Below, piece after piece: positions 45,295-58,560 of a stretch of DNA of 64,000 bases; the stretch's first letter is position 1; each line of letters begins with the position of its first letter. The stretch is from Physcia stellaris (lineage: Eukaryota; Ascomycota; Lecanoromycetes; Caliciales; Physciaceae): contig JABSSW010000005.1 of the NCBI GenBank assembly GCA_018902385.1, positions 930,001 to 994,000 on the forward strand, written 5' to 3'. Under the pieces are notes generated by a model. It was not told the DNA's origin, did no database searches, and saw only the letters and a list, made by a program, of their open reading frames with translations. A program made the position numbers and the translations under genes.

Positions 45295-47224
45295 ATGGTG
45301 GATAAGGTCGCGATGTCTTCTCTACACTCGCGTAAAAGTGTGGAATCCAAATGTGGAAGAAGCGCGACCAGAAAGCCAGGTCGACCCTTTTCAATCGCCT
45401 TACTATACTATTGCAGCACTGCTTCAATTATGACTTCATTCACTTACATCTTCTGCCGTGTAGCATTCACTTTCCTTGCAAAACAAGTAACCCTTAAGAT
45501 GTGGATCGTCTTGATTGTGGAGGTTTTGACATCAAGTGAGTCAAATCACGCACACTTCTCTTGCCCATCTGACAGTTCCAGTTCCGAGAATCTTCTCTCA
45601 GTCAGGGACGATGACGGCTAGTAGGAAGGCTCAAGGTGATCGCATATCTCGAGTGGTGGACGTTGAGCAATTGCCCGCAGTGGACGTTCTTATCGTTTAC
45701 TGCGGAGAAGGAGACGAGATGGTCCTGAACACCGCGAAAGCAGCCTGCATGTGTTATCCGGATCATCTACTCCGAGTCATCATCCTCGACGACAGCAATT
45801 CTTCTCAGCTTGCAGATAATCTCGAGATTCTAAAGCAGCAAATGCCAAACCTTTATTACGCGACGAGGAATCTTGACTTCAAAACCTATTCTAAGGCTTC
45901 CAACCTCAACTTTGGAGTCCGTTACCTGGAAAGTCTTGAGAGATACAAAGCTCCCTTCCTAGCCGTGCTGGACGCTGATATGATACCGGAACCGGAATGG
46001 CTACGGTGCGTCCTTGCTCGATTTTTTCACAACAGCCGCGCCGCTCTTGCTTGCCCATATCAACGCTTTTACAATATGTCTGCAGGAGATCCTCTAGAAA
46101 TTAATGCTGACCTACGCCGTATCGAATGCATGGTCGATCTTGGTGACTTCTCAGATCAATCTCTGTGCACGGGCTCAGGCTTCGTCATCCGCTCCTCGGC
46201 CCTCGAAGATATTGGCGGGTTCCCAGAGGACGGTATGCAAGACGACTTGCTGCTGTCCTTGTATCTTGCCAGTGCTGGTTGGCACTGCGTATACGTTCCA
46301 AACCCCGTGCAGTGGGGGCGGGCTCCCGATACCATGGCTGCTTACCTTGGGCAATGCCAAAGGTGGACGGTGGGTCTCATCTCCATTCTCGACCTCGTGC
46401 GTTCGGGAAGAGTGAAAAAGCTGTCAAGAGAGGCAGCTCGAAATTTGGTCCTGTGGGGCATTATAGTCTGCGCTACGGCTTTCATTTGGACTTTCACCTT
46501 GGTGGCGATGCCGCTGTGTGTGTCGGCTTGGGAACCTCTTATCCCCTCACACGAACATCTACGCTTACTGCTACGGCTTGCGACTTTGGATTTTGCCATG
46601 CAGAATATATGCCAGGGTATCATGTCATATTATTTGGACTTTCGTATACCAATTTCGGGCTTTACTGTCTCTATATGGAGTCAACCCTGGCGCGCATTGA
46701 TTGTGTTTCGATACTTTCTGATCCCTAAACTTTTTAGTGGACATTCTCCAAACTTTGCACCAACAAACATCATAGGCGACAATGATCGAGAGCTTGAGGC
46801 TCGTGCGAGTCGTTCTCGCTTGGCTTGTTGCAAGGTGGTATTATGGGATTGTGGAGCTTGGATTTACCTTCTCATTTTAGGGATTTCTTTTAATCGCGCT
46901 GTCTCTTTGATCGGCGATATATTCCTCTTAGATAGCGGCGTACAGAGACTGCATCCAAGTGTCTTGTCAGCAGCGTGGCCACCAGCTCTTCTCCTGTGGG
47001 CCGCAGTGACGAAGGCTGCCTGGGTACCTGTCTCCTACGGTTTGTGGCCCCCTCCTGTGGCCACTCGGGACATGGAGGCGCGAGGGAAATTTGATGTGAA
47101 GTACCCCAGCGACCAAGTCAAGAGAGATTATCTACGTCGGCAGGGTCAGTGGCCTCTTGCTGTGAAGTGTCTGGTCTATCTTATGGCTCATTTGGTCATG
47201 GAGAGCGAGAAGCCTGCGTTGTAG
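45295..47224 (+). CDS. Processive family-2 glycosyltransferase (cellulose-synthase-like)
   Basis: Exon 1 is 45295-45535, exon 2 is 45576-47224, with a 40-bp intron (GTGAGT ... CTGACAG), 629 aa. The N-terminus carries two hydrophobic segments (about 32-80). The GT2 core shows ILDDS (152-154), DADM (213-216), EDGMQDDLLLS and QCQRW (about 335), i.e. the D, DxD, D, QxxRW set of processive membrane GT2 enzymes. At least four TM helices follow (WGIIVCATAFIWTFTLVAM, LLLRLATLDFAMQ..., DCGAWIYLLILGISF, AAWPPALLLWAAV). Such enzymes extend or attach sugar chains at the membrane using UDP-sugars. In this cluster it probably glycosylates a lipid or membrane-bound product. The intron is short; without it the frame closes at once. 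The start at 45430 is the alternative. Confidence 0.8.
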
Positions 47225-48038
47225 TCTTTACAGCGGTTATTAAAGAGTAGTCCACTTGTGTTTGCTGCCTTCATGATATCATTAATCATCGGATCAAGTC
47301 CCGTAGCTTAACATGAATTTTGTAATGATTTGGGGAATTGTTCGGCAACGATGGTATTTCAACCAGCAGTTGATCAATATCAAAGCCCTCAGCGCCACAC
47401 TGGAGCACGACTTTCTTCACTCCTCGACAATCTGAGAGCATTATGGTCTTGCCTCGGTCATCGCCGAGTCCTTGATCGCCGAAGATAAAGGATGTCAAAA
47501 TTATAACATATGCTTGAGCTAACTCATGCAATAGAGTGGGACGCCAATCATTTTTCAGCCATTCGGAAAATATCCCACGTCGGTCGTTCGGATGCTATCT
47601 TTCGCCGGAGTTTTTAAATTGAGCGACATTATCTCTCAACCAGTTAGATACTACTGCAACAGGTGAGGTCATTAGATTTTAGAGGCCGACGCGTATGGAG
47701 AAGTCCGAGGATTCCCTTTGCTAGCGCAAACCCCAATGTACCTCTTACGCCTTCATGTGGCAAGAAATACGCCATCTCCGGCATTGATTAGCCTTTTCAA
47801 AATGATGATGCAGCTCTTTCGTGGTTCTGGAACAGTGCTGCGTCCCTTGTGCCAGTACGCAGACCCTGGAAGTCGCTTATATTAAGCGATATCCAAAATC
47901 CTACCTATTCGCAGCAAGCTTGGCGTTATCTGATCGATCACGATCAAGCGAAGTTCGGGAGCATCCAGTTACGACCTCAATACTTTCCCTAATCCACTGC
48001 TTCGTCATGATCTGTGTTGTCTGTACCCAGTCACTAAA
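47225..48038. other. Intergenic region upstream of P450
   Basis: About 800 bp. A minus-strand frame at 47286-47531 (81 aa) shows no domain and is not called. Probably the P450 promoter. Confidence 0.4.
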
Positions 48039-49664
48039 ATGATTTCGAATGTGCTCAATCTGATCTGGAAGATGCAACCAATCCTTTGGATGTTATGCAT
48101 TGCTTTCCTTGCCAGTATACTCATCCAGTCTATAAGAGCAGGTATTCGTCGAAATAATCTCGCCCAACTCCACGGTTGTAAATCCATACCGACAGTCCAC
48201 CAACCAGATGGACGATTAGGCCTCTTGTTCCTCTGGCAGAACATAAGGAACTTTCAAGGACGTACGTTCCTTCAATCATGGGACGAATACCTCGCCAGAA
48301 ATGGAAAGTCGCTTCAATTCTGGTTCCTCGGTCAACGGCACCTGGTCACTTCCGATCCCGAAAACATCAAGACAATCCTCGCCTCATCCGTAGACGACTT
48401 CGAGCTCGGTCCAGGGCGCAGACGTGGATTCGCTCCCTTGTTCGGAACCGGTGTACTTGCCGTAGACGGCGAGCATTGGCGTAAAGCAAGGGCTTTGCTT
48501 CGACCGTCTTTTGCTAAAAGAGAACTCAATGATGTCCAAGTTCTGGAGACACATTTTCAAAACTTTTTGAGTACACTACCAGCCGAGGGAGAGGCGGTTG
48601 ATCTTCAGACCCTGGTGAATGATTTGACACTGGAGATATCGAAAGATTTGATATTTGGTGGCTCATCGAGGTCTAACGTGGAGAATAGTCGATTCTCCTC
48701 AGCCTGTGATGTCGCACTTGAAGGTGTTTTTCGGAACGTCACATTTGGACGTTTGAGTATGATCTTTGATCAGACAAGTCGTTCAGCAAGACGTATCGTT
48801 CATGGTACCATCGATCGACACGTGCATCGTGCGCTTACTGATATGAAATCTGAACCTCTGGTAGCCGACGGAAACTCCACTTCCAGAGACAGTAAATACG
48901 TCTTCTTACAAAACCTTGCAGAGCGAACTCGGGACGCGACACTCTTACGATATTTAAGTACAAACGCCCTATTAGGCGGTAAAGATACAACACCAAGCCT
49001 TATAGGAAATCTCCTATACATCCTAGCCCGACGGCCGGATATCTGGGCAAAGTTGCAGATAGAAGCTCGAGGTTTATTATGTCAGCCCCTGAACCATGAC
49101 AAGATTAAATCAGCCATGTATCTATCTCAATGTCTGAACGAAAGTAAGTTAAGCACCCATCGAATCAAAAATCTCTAATCACACCAGCGTCCAGCTCTAC
49201 GGCTCCGTTCCACGACCCCGCAGAACGGTCGATGGTGTAACAAAGATACTGTTCTCCCCGCGGGGGCGGATCCGATGGCAGCGCTCCAACCCTCGTATTG
49301 AGGGGGACCCAGGTACACTTGGCCATGTATCACATGCACAGGGACAAACGCATATACGGGGACGACGCGCACGAATTCAGACCGGAACGTTGGGACACCA
49401 TCAAGCCTGGTTGGAGTTTTGCACCATTTGGGGTGGTCCGCGTGTGTGTATTGGACGTGAGTGATTTTTTCTTCAACCAAGAAGCTCATGGTCGTTGATG
49501 GTTTTTTAGAACAATTCGCACTGATGGTAGCTACGTATATCATCTTGCGTATTTTGCAGAGTTTTAGGGCGATTGAGTCTGCAGATGACGAGCCGTGGAA
49601 AGAGAATATTTCTATCGCGTTGACTTGCGCGTCTGGATGTAGAACTAGACTTTTTCGGGCGTAG
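48039..49664 (+). pseudogene. CYP52-like cytochrome P450 with two frame breaks
   Basis: Exons 48039-49143, 49195-49456 and 49510-49664; introns 49144-49194 (ends CGTCCAG) and 49457-49509. The N-terminus has a membrane anchor (ILWMLCIAFLASILIQ); FAPLFGTGVLAVDGEHWRKARALLRPSF is characteristic of the CYP52/fatty-acid hydroxylase group; LGGKDTTPS is the oxygen-binding helix, ETLRLR the ExxR, FRPERWD the PERF-type motif, and the heme loop reads FGGGPRVCIG once frame is allowed for. Exon 2 needs two one-base shifts, each in a G run: near 49262 (GCGGGGGCGG) and near 49431 (TTTGGGGTGG). Both look like single-G losses, so the gene is either recently inactivated or affected by homopolymer sequencing errors. 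Expected role: terminal hydroxylation of a fatty chain at the ER. Confidence 0.75.
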
Positions 49665-49711
49665 TCGGTCAGAGCAAGAAGCGGGTGTTTTAACGCACTG
49701 GGAATCCAGAT

Positions 49712-52700
49712 TGCAGGTCAGCCGACCTCGTTTGTTTATCTCGATTGATTTGATGAATTTCATCTGATTTCGATTAATTTCATTTGAACTCGATTGATCG
49801 ACTAGTGCGAAACACATAAAATGTATATACATAAATAAAGCATTTAATCGTTTTTTTTCAACATTATACATATCATGAATGCATTCGCGAATTTCATCGA
49901 TTTGAAACAAATAATAAAAAATTTCTAATATATTCGTAACATATTCTTAACTGATTTAAATTCATAGTTGATTTCAGAATTTTCAATTGTTGATTTGAAA
50001 TCGAAAAATGTTTTCGTAACATTTTTTCGAAATCAAGAGAAAATAACAATTCATTATCAAAATGTTTACAATACATTAATAACATATTTTTTCAAGCTCG
50101 ACATAGAAATTTCGTCTTTTGAACAAAAACGCATTCAAAACGAGCGAATTTGTAAAAAAAAAAAAGATTATGAAACAAGTTAATGATTTGATTGATTAAC
50201 GTGTTGCAAATATATTAACAACATGTTAAATTGTTGAAAAAATTTCTATAATTTTTGACGATAATGATTCAATGTCAATAATTGTACAAAAAATTAAATA
50301 CAGCATCGAGCTTTCAAAATTTTCAAAATCGTCGAATAAAAAAACAGCATATGTTTTGAATTTGACAAATAAAAATTTAAAAAACATCAATGCTTTGAAA
50401 AACGTAAGCGAAAAAATTAACAATCATTTATCAAAATTTTCTTAATGTATTCAAAACTTTATTAACAAACAAAATAATTTCAATATTGCAAATCACAAAT
50501 TCGATCTTCTCGCAATGCAATTTGTTTTTTAATGAATAATGTTCATTGTCGTAATTTTCATTACAAATGTACAGAAAATACAATATGTTCGCAATTGAAT
50601 ACGAAACTCAAAACATTGTTTTATTATCAATTAATTGAAAATATTTGAAATATTTTTCACAGAATTCGAACGACATGTTTCAGAAAGACATCAAAACACA
50701 ACGCAACGACGTAAGATATATTCACATTTGCAAAAAAAATTTGACAAGATTTTGACAATATGTTGACAAAATATTTAGATAATATAATGCGATTCATAAA
50801 CGTTTTTTTCAAAAGAAAACTTGTTCGCAATTCGAAAAATTTTGCAATAGTGTTTATGTGATCACGAACAACACGATACGAATCAATTGATTGACAAAAT
50901 ATTGACAAAATATTTTTAATCTGTTAAATTGTGTTCGAAATTTCGATTCATTTCGTGAAATGTATCAATCATCGACGTCAAAATGAACATTTTTTTCAAA
51001 TTATATTATCAACATTGATGTCAAAAGTCAATATCATTCGTGATTTGATTTATGATCGTTCGATTGCGAATAATTCATGTGCTTTTTTCAAAAGCAATGA
51101 TACGAAAAAACATGAATGTGATTAGTGCATTCAATATATTATCAACATATTATTAAGATATTATCAAAATTTTAAATTATAATCATATTCAGACGAAATC
51201 AAAACTCGAAATTGTATCATGCAATGTCGAGTTTCGTTTATTTTTGTCACAAAATCTCGTTGTGTTTTATGCAATTTTTATTTCGCATGACAAATATATT
51301 CATTTTTCGTCGAAATTTTTCAAAACATTCAAAAACATCGTGAATACGATTTACATTTTGATTGAACGAATCAACAATTCGAAATTCAATTTAAATACGT
51401 AATTTTTTTTCAATACATTGATAAAATATTAACAATTTTTAAAATCATTTTTTTATCAATTTTATCGTTCAAGAATTTTGTCGTGACAAAAAATTATTCA
51501 CGTTGTCGAAAACGCATTTTTCGTTAATCAATATGAACAAATTTCGATTGTTGTTACAAAAACATCGAATATTGATTTATTTTTTTGATCAAAATGTTGA
51601 AACTGTTCAACATTACGTTGTCATTCGAAAAGAAAATATCGAGCATGCAAAAATAAGCAAAATTTTGAAAACGCGTTTTCAATATATTAACAAAAAATTG
51701 AAATCAGTATGTGAAAAAAATTTTCATTGAGAGTGATTTTTTCATGATCATATGTATGTTGAATGAACAAATTCAAATTCTGTTGAAATTGAAATTTTTT
51801 GAATTAGATATGTTTTTTCAAAAAATTAAAAAAATCGATTTCAATGAGATCGTCTTTGCGATATACGAAAAAAAACAAAATAAAAAAAAGTATTGAGAAC
51901 GCTTTCAAAATACATTGATAATATTTTATTAATTTTTATGCAATGTTTATTTTTTGTCGTGTTTTTATGAATCGACAAATTGAATGAATTTACATGTTAT
52001 TGTTTCAACATGTGTTTAAACATGTCGAAACAATAATTCGACAATCAATCAAATGACAACACATTCACAATGTCGATTTACATGAAATAATAATGAATAT
52101 AAATGCAAAACAGATGAAAAATATATATAAAATTTTGTTAAATTTTTAACAATATGTCTTTAATGTATTAACAATAAATCTTGTTTTATATTTGATTTTC
52201 ATCGATTCACAAAATCGACATTGAAAAATTCATTTTCAATTCGTAATATTGTTTTGTCAAATTCATTTCAAACGTGATGTGATTAAAACATTTGATACGA
52301 TCGATTCGTTCAAAAATCATTACAATTCGTTTGTAACGCTTTTGAGTTGTCAGAACAAACGAAAATATTTCGATTTGCTCAATTTATTAAAAAGATTTGT
52401 AAAGCTTCATCAAAATTTTGAAAATACATTGACAATAATTTATCAAATCAATTTTCGAAAAAACGATCGATTCAAAAGTGAATAAAACATAAATCGCATT
52501 CAAAAATCGTCGCAAAATTATGTCAAAAATGTTTTTTAATGAACAAAAAAGTTTTTCATCGCATTCGAAAACATATCAATGCGATAAAGCAAACACATTA
52601 CAAAAACAATTCATTTGACAAAAAATTGTTTATGTTAAAAACAATTCAAATGTAAATCAAAACTTTATCAATACATTGATAAAATATTGTGAAAAAATTA

Positions 52701-55700
52701 ACAATTGTTAAAAACGAAAAATGTGATCGAAAAAATGTTTTGCAACAAAAAATGTTCAAAACGTGAAAAATTAATCACAATTCTCGAAACAATAATTTAA
52801 CAAACAAATTTTACATCGAGCAAGAACGATCAAATAAGCGAAATTTTTTTCAATACATTTGAAACACGTTGTTAATGTGTTTAGTTTCGAAAAAACGCAA
52901 TCGTCAAAATGTCACAAAAAATTCGAATTTGATATTGTATGAAATGTTTTCATTCGGCAATTTTACAACGCAAACTCAATTTACATCGACTTTTGATGAT
53001 AAATTTTTTTCACGAAATTCGTTTCGAGCACGAAAAATTTCACGTCAAAAATTTCAACAAGCGAGATGAATAACAGACTTGATTAAAACTTTGACAATGT
53101 ATTGACAAAATATTACAGATTTTCGAAATTTGTTCGAAGAAATTATTTCAAATTCGCAAAATACAGAATTATTTTTACAAAAACGTCGTGTGAAATTGCA
53201 ATTGAAACAAGCGAAAATTCGAAAATTGAAATTAAAAAACGAAAAAGTCGCGTTGAAAAACGAACAACTTAAAAGTAATTTGCATAATATTTTTTTTTAA
53301 TGTATTGACAATATCTTGTCAATTTTTTATCAATTAAATTTTCTTTCGATTGTCAATATTGTTTCAATTGATAACACATTAACAATATGTTATTTGTTGA
53401 TTAACATTGTATATTTCGATATTAAAATCAAATTCAAAATGTTTTCAATGTATTGAAAATATCTTGTTTAGAATTAAACGATTGTATATGTTTCATTAAT
53501 AGAAACGAAAATTTGATATTGCAAATATTCTTTGATAATTTTGCAACGTGTTAACATGAACGATACAAAATTGATAATTATTTCAATTTTGTAAATTTTA
53601 TAATATTGTAATCAATATTGTTTTATGTTTATTTTTTTGATACAAATGATTGAATCATTTTTCGAATCAATATATATTAAACAAATTATCAATTATAAAT
53701 TGTTTTTTTTATTACGAACATGTTTAACAAATAAATTTGACAAATAAATAATTTGATAAATTGATTGATTTGACAAATATGTCGAAATAAAAAAATTATG
53801 TTTTTATTTTTATTAATTAATTTCGAAATTAACGTGAATCGAAATTTGACGTTCGCGTATTATTTGCAATTTTAACAATTTGTATTTGTTTATTTTTACA
53901 AATTTATTGTTTTTGTTTAATTAATCAATAATACGTTTATTCAAACACGATTCATCATAATTTCAATAAAATTAAAACAAATAAACGTGAAAATTTTGTT
54001 GAATATCGTCATATAATTTTTTTTCAAATTAAATTTAAATTACAATTTTTTCGTTGATTGTGTTGTTAAAAACAACAATAAAAAATAACAAAAAATAACA
54101 AAATTTTGAATTCGAAAATGTATACAATCGATATCGAATCAAATTATATCGTTGAAATCGTTGACGATATAACGAAATTTTCGAAATTAAACAAATGTTT
54201 TTAACAATTTGTTATTTGTTTAATATTAAATTTTTTATTGTTTGTTAACAATTTAATTGTTTTTTAACATGTAAAAAATATGTGCAATTTATGAATAAAT
54301 TCAAACGTTATTAATATTGCAAAAATCGTGAAAAAAATGAAACAGAATGAGAATATTCTTAATATTTTAACAACGTATTAAGAGAAATTACGGCAATGTC
54401 ATCGTTAAATTTTTTAAAACTCGAAACGTTTAATATTTTCTCAATACATTAACAAAGTATTTTTTTTTCATGAATGATCGAATGAGAAAAACAAAATGAA
54501 TATATTAATAACATATTAAAAGAATTTTGCAATTAAACATGTCGATTTCTCGAATAAGTTTTAATATATTGTTAACACATTCGTAACATATTGTCGTTTG
54601 TTGATGTTTTGACGAAATTTATTTTAATTGTATGCATTTTCAAGCATGAAATCACGAAAAGCAAAAGTGAAAACGAATCAATTTTTTCTCAATGTGTTAT
54701 AAACATATTGAATAAAAGTTTCGTTGCATATCGAAGTTTAAATACATGCAATTTCTAAGATATTGTTAAAATGTTGTTAATGAATTGATAATTCATTGTC
54801 AATTCATTTTATTCATGTTTCAGAAATTTTTGATTGATTTGCATCATTCGCATCAACAATTTCGCTGTTGAATGAATCAGATTGCTCAAATTTCGACACG
54901 ATTTCATCGTTTTCAGTAATTTCGGCAGCGAAATGACTGAAAAAATCGCATTCGAAATCACGCATCGAACAATCTGATTTTCGAAATTAATTAATATATT
55001 GTCAATGCATTGACAATGAATTATTTATTTTTGATTTTTTTTTTTTGCAAAAGTCGCACTTGCGTTTTCATTTTACGATTTTTTTGATTTTCGTATAATT
55101 GAATTAAACAATCGATTGTTAATGTATTAACAATGCATTGTTCAAAAATCATGATGAGAAAACGAAACAACGACAATACATTAATAAAACATTAGAAAAA
55201 TATTGAAAATGATTTATTTTTTTTTCGTTTTTGTGCATGCGTTTGGGAATTGCAAATTTGTTAACACGAAAATTCTTGATTGATTTTTTGAAAACAACAA
55301 CAACAATTTTTGTCTGTTTTTCGTCGAAAAAGCGATTGTCATTTGTTTCGTACGCGTTTTGAATTCGCATCATTTTGACAAAAAAAATTGCAACATTTTG
55401 ATAAAACATTTCTAATACATTGTCAAAGTATTGAGTTTATTTTTGTCACGTTTCATCTCGTTATTGAAGCTGGTTTTCGGTCGAGTTTTCATGAATGACT
55501 TGTAGTTTTTGTCGTCAAAGTGAATGCTAATATGAGCACGAAAATTGTCGATGTTCGACAAAAAAATTTAATGCGTTGTCAATACGTTGACAACGTGTTA
55601 TCAACACGTTGTTTTCATTCATTTTTTTGTGACAAAACATTGAAAAATCGTCGTCATTTGTCACATTCAGACGACAGAATAATTCATCGAAAATCAAAAA

Positions 55701-56253
55701 TGCATAGAGTTCGCTAAACTGTCGAAAGCGAAAGCAATTAACAAGATATTGTCAATGTATTAACAATATATTGTCGATTGTTTGATAATAAATCATGTTT
55801 TTCGAGTTTCGTTCAATTGAATATATTTTCAATCGATTGAAAATAAATTAGCAAAAGAATGTCGCAAGTTTTATCAAGCAACTTTCAATATCGTAATACA
55901 TTGAAAATATATTAAGAATTCATTTGACATAGTGAAAGCAAAATTCATTTCAAATTTTAGAAATGATCAATTCGAACAGCGTTTTTTCAATTGCTTGTAA
56001 CGAACATATTTATACATCATATTAGCAATGTATTTGAAATGCTTTTAGTTTTAAATTATCATTTACTCAAAATCAAATTTCATGATTGCTCGAGTCTGCA
56101 AAGCTGTATGATGATTAGATGAGTAAATTCGTGAAGAAAGTGAACGTATTTTTAATTTGATGATTGATTCGGCGTTAGCGATTTGCGGCTCGCAGATCAA
56201 TCGAGATCAAATGAGATCAGCCGAGGTTCTTCGCTGAGGTCATCTGACCTGCA
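49712..56253. mobile_element. AT block II: 6.5-kb unit bounded by inverted repeats
   Basis: Starts 48 bp after the P450 stop. The ends match as inverted repeats: TGCAGGTCAGCCGACCTC (49712-49729) versus the complement of 56236-56253, TGCAGGTCAGATGACCTC, 16 of 18. A second matching segment lies inside (about 49778-49800 versus about 56195-56217, roughly 21 of 23; ATTTCATTTGAACTCGATTG against ATCTCATTTGATCTCGATTG). The interior is AT-rich with only a handful of GG/CC pairs and no recognisable gene. No target-site duplication seen. The right end has kept more GG/CC than the left. Class unknown; the inverted ends would suit a DNA transposon or a non-autonomous unit. Confidence 0.55.
49920..56050. 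repeat. Dispersed CAATACATTGACAATATATT-type motif, about 30 copies
   Basis: A roughly 20-bp word, consensus CAATACATTGACAAAATATT, recurs every 100-300 bp with variation (examples near 50062, 50208, 50757, 51413, 51684, 52428, 52668, 53097, 53303, 53443, 54443, 54995, 55125, 55575, 55750, 55893). The word contains two near-inverted CAATRYATTG halves. Spacers show no repetition I could see and include short open frames (for example 51503-51730, 52249-52485, 52869-53069). It is the counterpart of, but different from, the TTGCGATAA array of block I. Confidence 0.65.
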
Positions 56254-57240
56254 CGCTCCTGGAAACCGTGACTCGCTCGAGTTTTGGGGGCAGGAATAAG
56301 AAAACGGTAATTGATCAACAAGCGAGATGCCACGTGATCCACCTCAATTGCTTGGCAGTAGGCCTACTAGAAATCCGCCTTGAGCACACCCACAGATAGT
56401 CAATATTATGCATCCCTAGAACCACGATATCAGAACCAGATAATTCGACTTGTTAATGCTTTATTATACATGCCCTGCGTATTGCTAAGAACCCTATTTT
56501 CTAAAAACGACAACGAGAGCGGCACGTCATAGGAAAATTGTGCTATGCATTTACTTACTCGGCGTGGTGCCGACGACAACGGGAATTGATAATGTCAAGT
56601 CGCCTCTTGTGTAAATCGTTCAGACTAGACAGGGTGCTAATGCAGAGATGACGAAATGACATGCACTTGCTCGAGGTGAGAAGACGCGGATCCGCCCTTG
56701 ACTCAAAAGGTATGGAGATGACATGAAATAGAGGTGGTCGGTTTTCCCCGTCCGTCTCATCGAAGCTTTTGTTCTTGCTCTTCTCCTCGCCCTTAGTGAT
56801 CAATTTCTTCTCGTCATTCTCGACTCTCCTCAACCTTCTCACTCCCCTCGATCGTCGTTGGTGATGGGTTTTTCGCCCGCTTCGCCCTCCTCGTTCGTTA
56901 AACCCAATTCGCCCTCCTCGCTCGTTAAGCCCACTTTTGCTTTCTCGCCCGTTAAGCCCACTTTTCCTTCATCGCTCGTTGGATCCACCTCGCCGTCCTC
57001 GCTCGTTGGGCCCCCTTCGCCCTCCTCACTCGTCGTAGTTGCTCGAGTCTTCGTCCTGGAGAAGAGTGCCTCTTCTCTTTGCCCTTGCTACTTGATTCAT
57101 CGTCTTTGATACTCGGTCCATGGCCCTTCTCGCTCGTCTCCTCGACATTATTATCCTTGCTCTTCTCTTCGCCCTTGGTCCACGATTCCTCGTTCTTGCT
57201 GCTGTCTTCATCGCTCTTGATCCTCGATTTTCCCCTCCCC
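56254..57240. other. Ordinary-composition region with a short coding-like minisatellite
   Basis: Right of AT block II composition returns to normal. At about 56870-57035 lies a 30-36 bp tandem repeat (CGCCCTCCTCGCTCGTTAAG and variants) that reads SPSSLVKPT-like on plus and an NERGG-like pattern on minus. Minus-strand frames here (56555-56842, 56952-57395) are Glu/Lys/Ser-rich with no domain. I cannot decide on a real gene. Confidence 0.4.
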
Positions 57241-58560
57241 AACGTAGTGGTGCAGGCCAAAGTAGTAGTGTTAGGGTTGGGATTTGTATGTTTGGGGTGT
57301 GTTTTTGGTTTGTGGTTCAAAGCTTTTATCTCCGTAAGTTGTATGTTGAATTGCGCGCAAAAGCGATGATGCGAGATAAGTAGTGATGCAGACAAAATTG
57401 TGGTTTTAGGAGGAGAATTTGACTGTTCGTCTTTGACACGCGGTTCATCGTTATTCTCGCTCTTTATTTCAAAATTTCTCTTCTTGCTCTTCTCCTCGGC
57501 CTCCGGTGTTCGGTTCTCGATGCTTATCTCTCGTCCTCAGCTTGAACCTGGACTTCAGGTTCATTATTCCTGTTCCGTTTGTATCCTACTGGTATTTAGG
57601 AAATTTACGAGAATTACTTTAACTTATGATGCCATCCCATCCTTTCCTCTCTCAAAGTAGCAGTGCAAGTAAATTAGTATTGCAAGCAAAGTAGTGGTGT
57701 TAGTCATCCTGATGGTATTAGGGTGGGGGTTCGTTTGTTGCGGGAGAGGTTTTTGGTGTTTAATGTATATCCATACATTGTATCTTCATCGCGCGAAAAA
57801 GTGGTCGTATCAGCAGAAGCCGAAGTCTTAGGGTGGGGGTTGGTTTTTTTGGGAAGAGGCTGTTGGTGTAGAGTCTCTATTCTCGTACATTGTACGAGCA
57901 AATATAGTGGTGTTAGGGTGGGGGTTTGTCTGCTTGGGGGACTGCTTTTCCGTGTGTGCTGTATTTCTCACGCATTATACGTTCAATCACGCAGAAAAAT
58001 AATGCTGCAAGGAGGCGTTAGGGTGGGGGTTTGTTCGTTTGGAGAGGTTTTGTTGGCGAGTGCTGTAGAGTCACTATTTTCACAACATGCACGTCGATCG
58101 CGCAGAAAAGTAGTGTTGCAAGTAGGTGTTAGGATAGAGGTTTGTTTGTTTAGATACAGATTTTTGGTCTGCGATGGATTTCTCAGACCCTGTACTTTGA
58201 CTTCGCGCAAAAATCATAGTGTATGCAAAGTAGTGGTGTTGGCAAAAGATTGACTTGATGGTGTTAGGATGGGGATTCGTTCAACTGGTGAGAGGTTCGT
58301 GGTCTGTTGGATGTAGAGTCTTTATCTCCCGCATACATTGTACATTCAATCGCGCGGGACAATAGTGGTTTCAGGGTGGGGGTTTGTTCGTTTGAGCAGA
58401 GATATCTGATTTGTGCAAAGTATAGATGTTAGGGTGGGGGTTCGTTTTTTTAGGGAGAGATGGTTGATATGTGATGTAGAGTCTCTATCTTCGTATATTG
58501 TACGTTCAATCACTCGTGGTTCAAGCAAGATAGTGGTGCAGGCAGGTGTTAGGGTGAGGT
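57241..58560 (+). repeat. Telomere-like G-rich repeat array, left part
   Basis: About ten degenerate units of roughly 60-130 bp, all with the G-rich strand on plus. The hallmark is GTGTTAGGGTGGGGGTTTGT followed by TTGTTTGGGGAGAGG; the rest of the unit has GTAGAGTCTCTATCCTCGTA, CATTGTACGTTCAATCGCGC and GGAAAAGTAGTGGTGCAAGC. Copies begin near 57267, 57717, 57828, 57911, 58016, 58126, 58263, 58369, 58428 and 58546. Each unit has several G runs able to form a quadruplex. Confidence 0.75.

Noticed and set aside
49920-56050. CRISPR-like array (short repeat with unique spacers)
   Set aside because: Repeat copies vary, spacing is irregular, no cas genes, and the host is a eukaryote.
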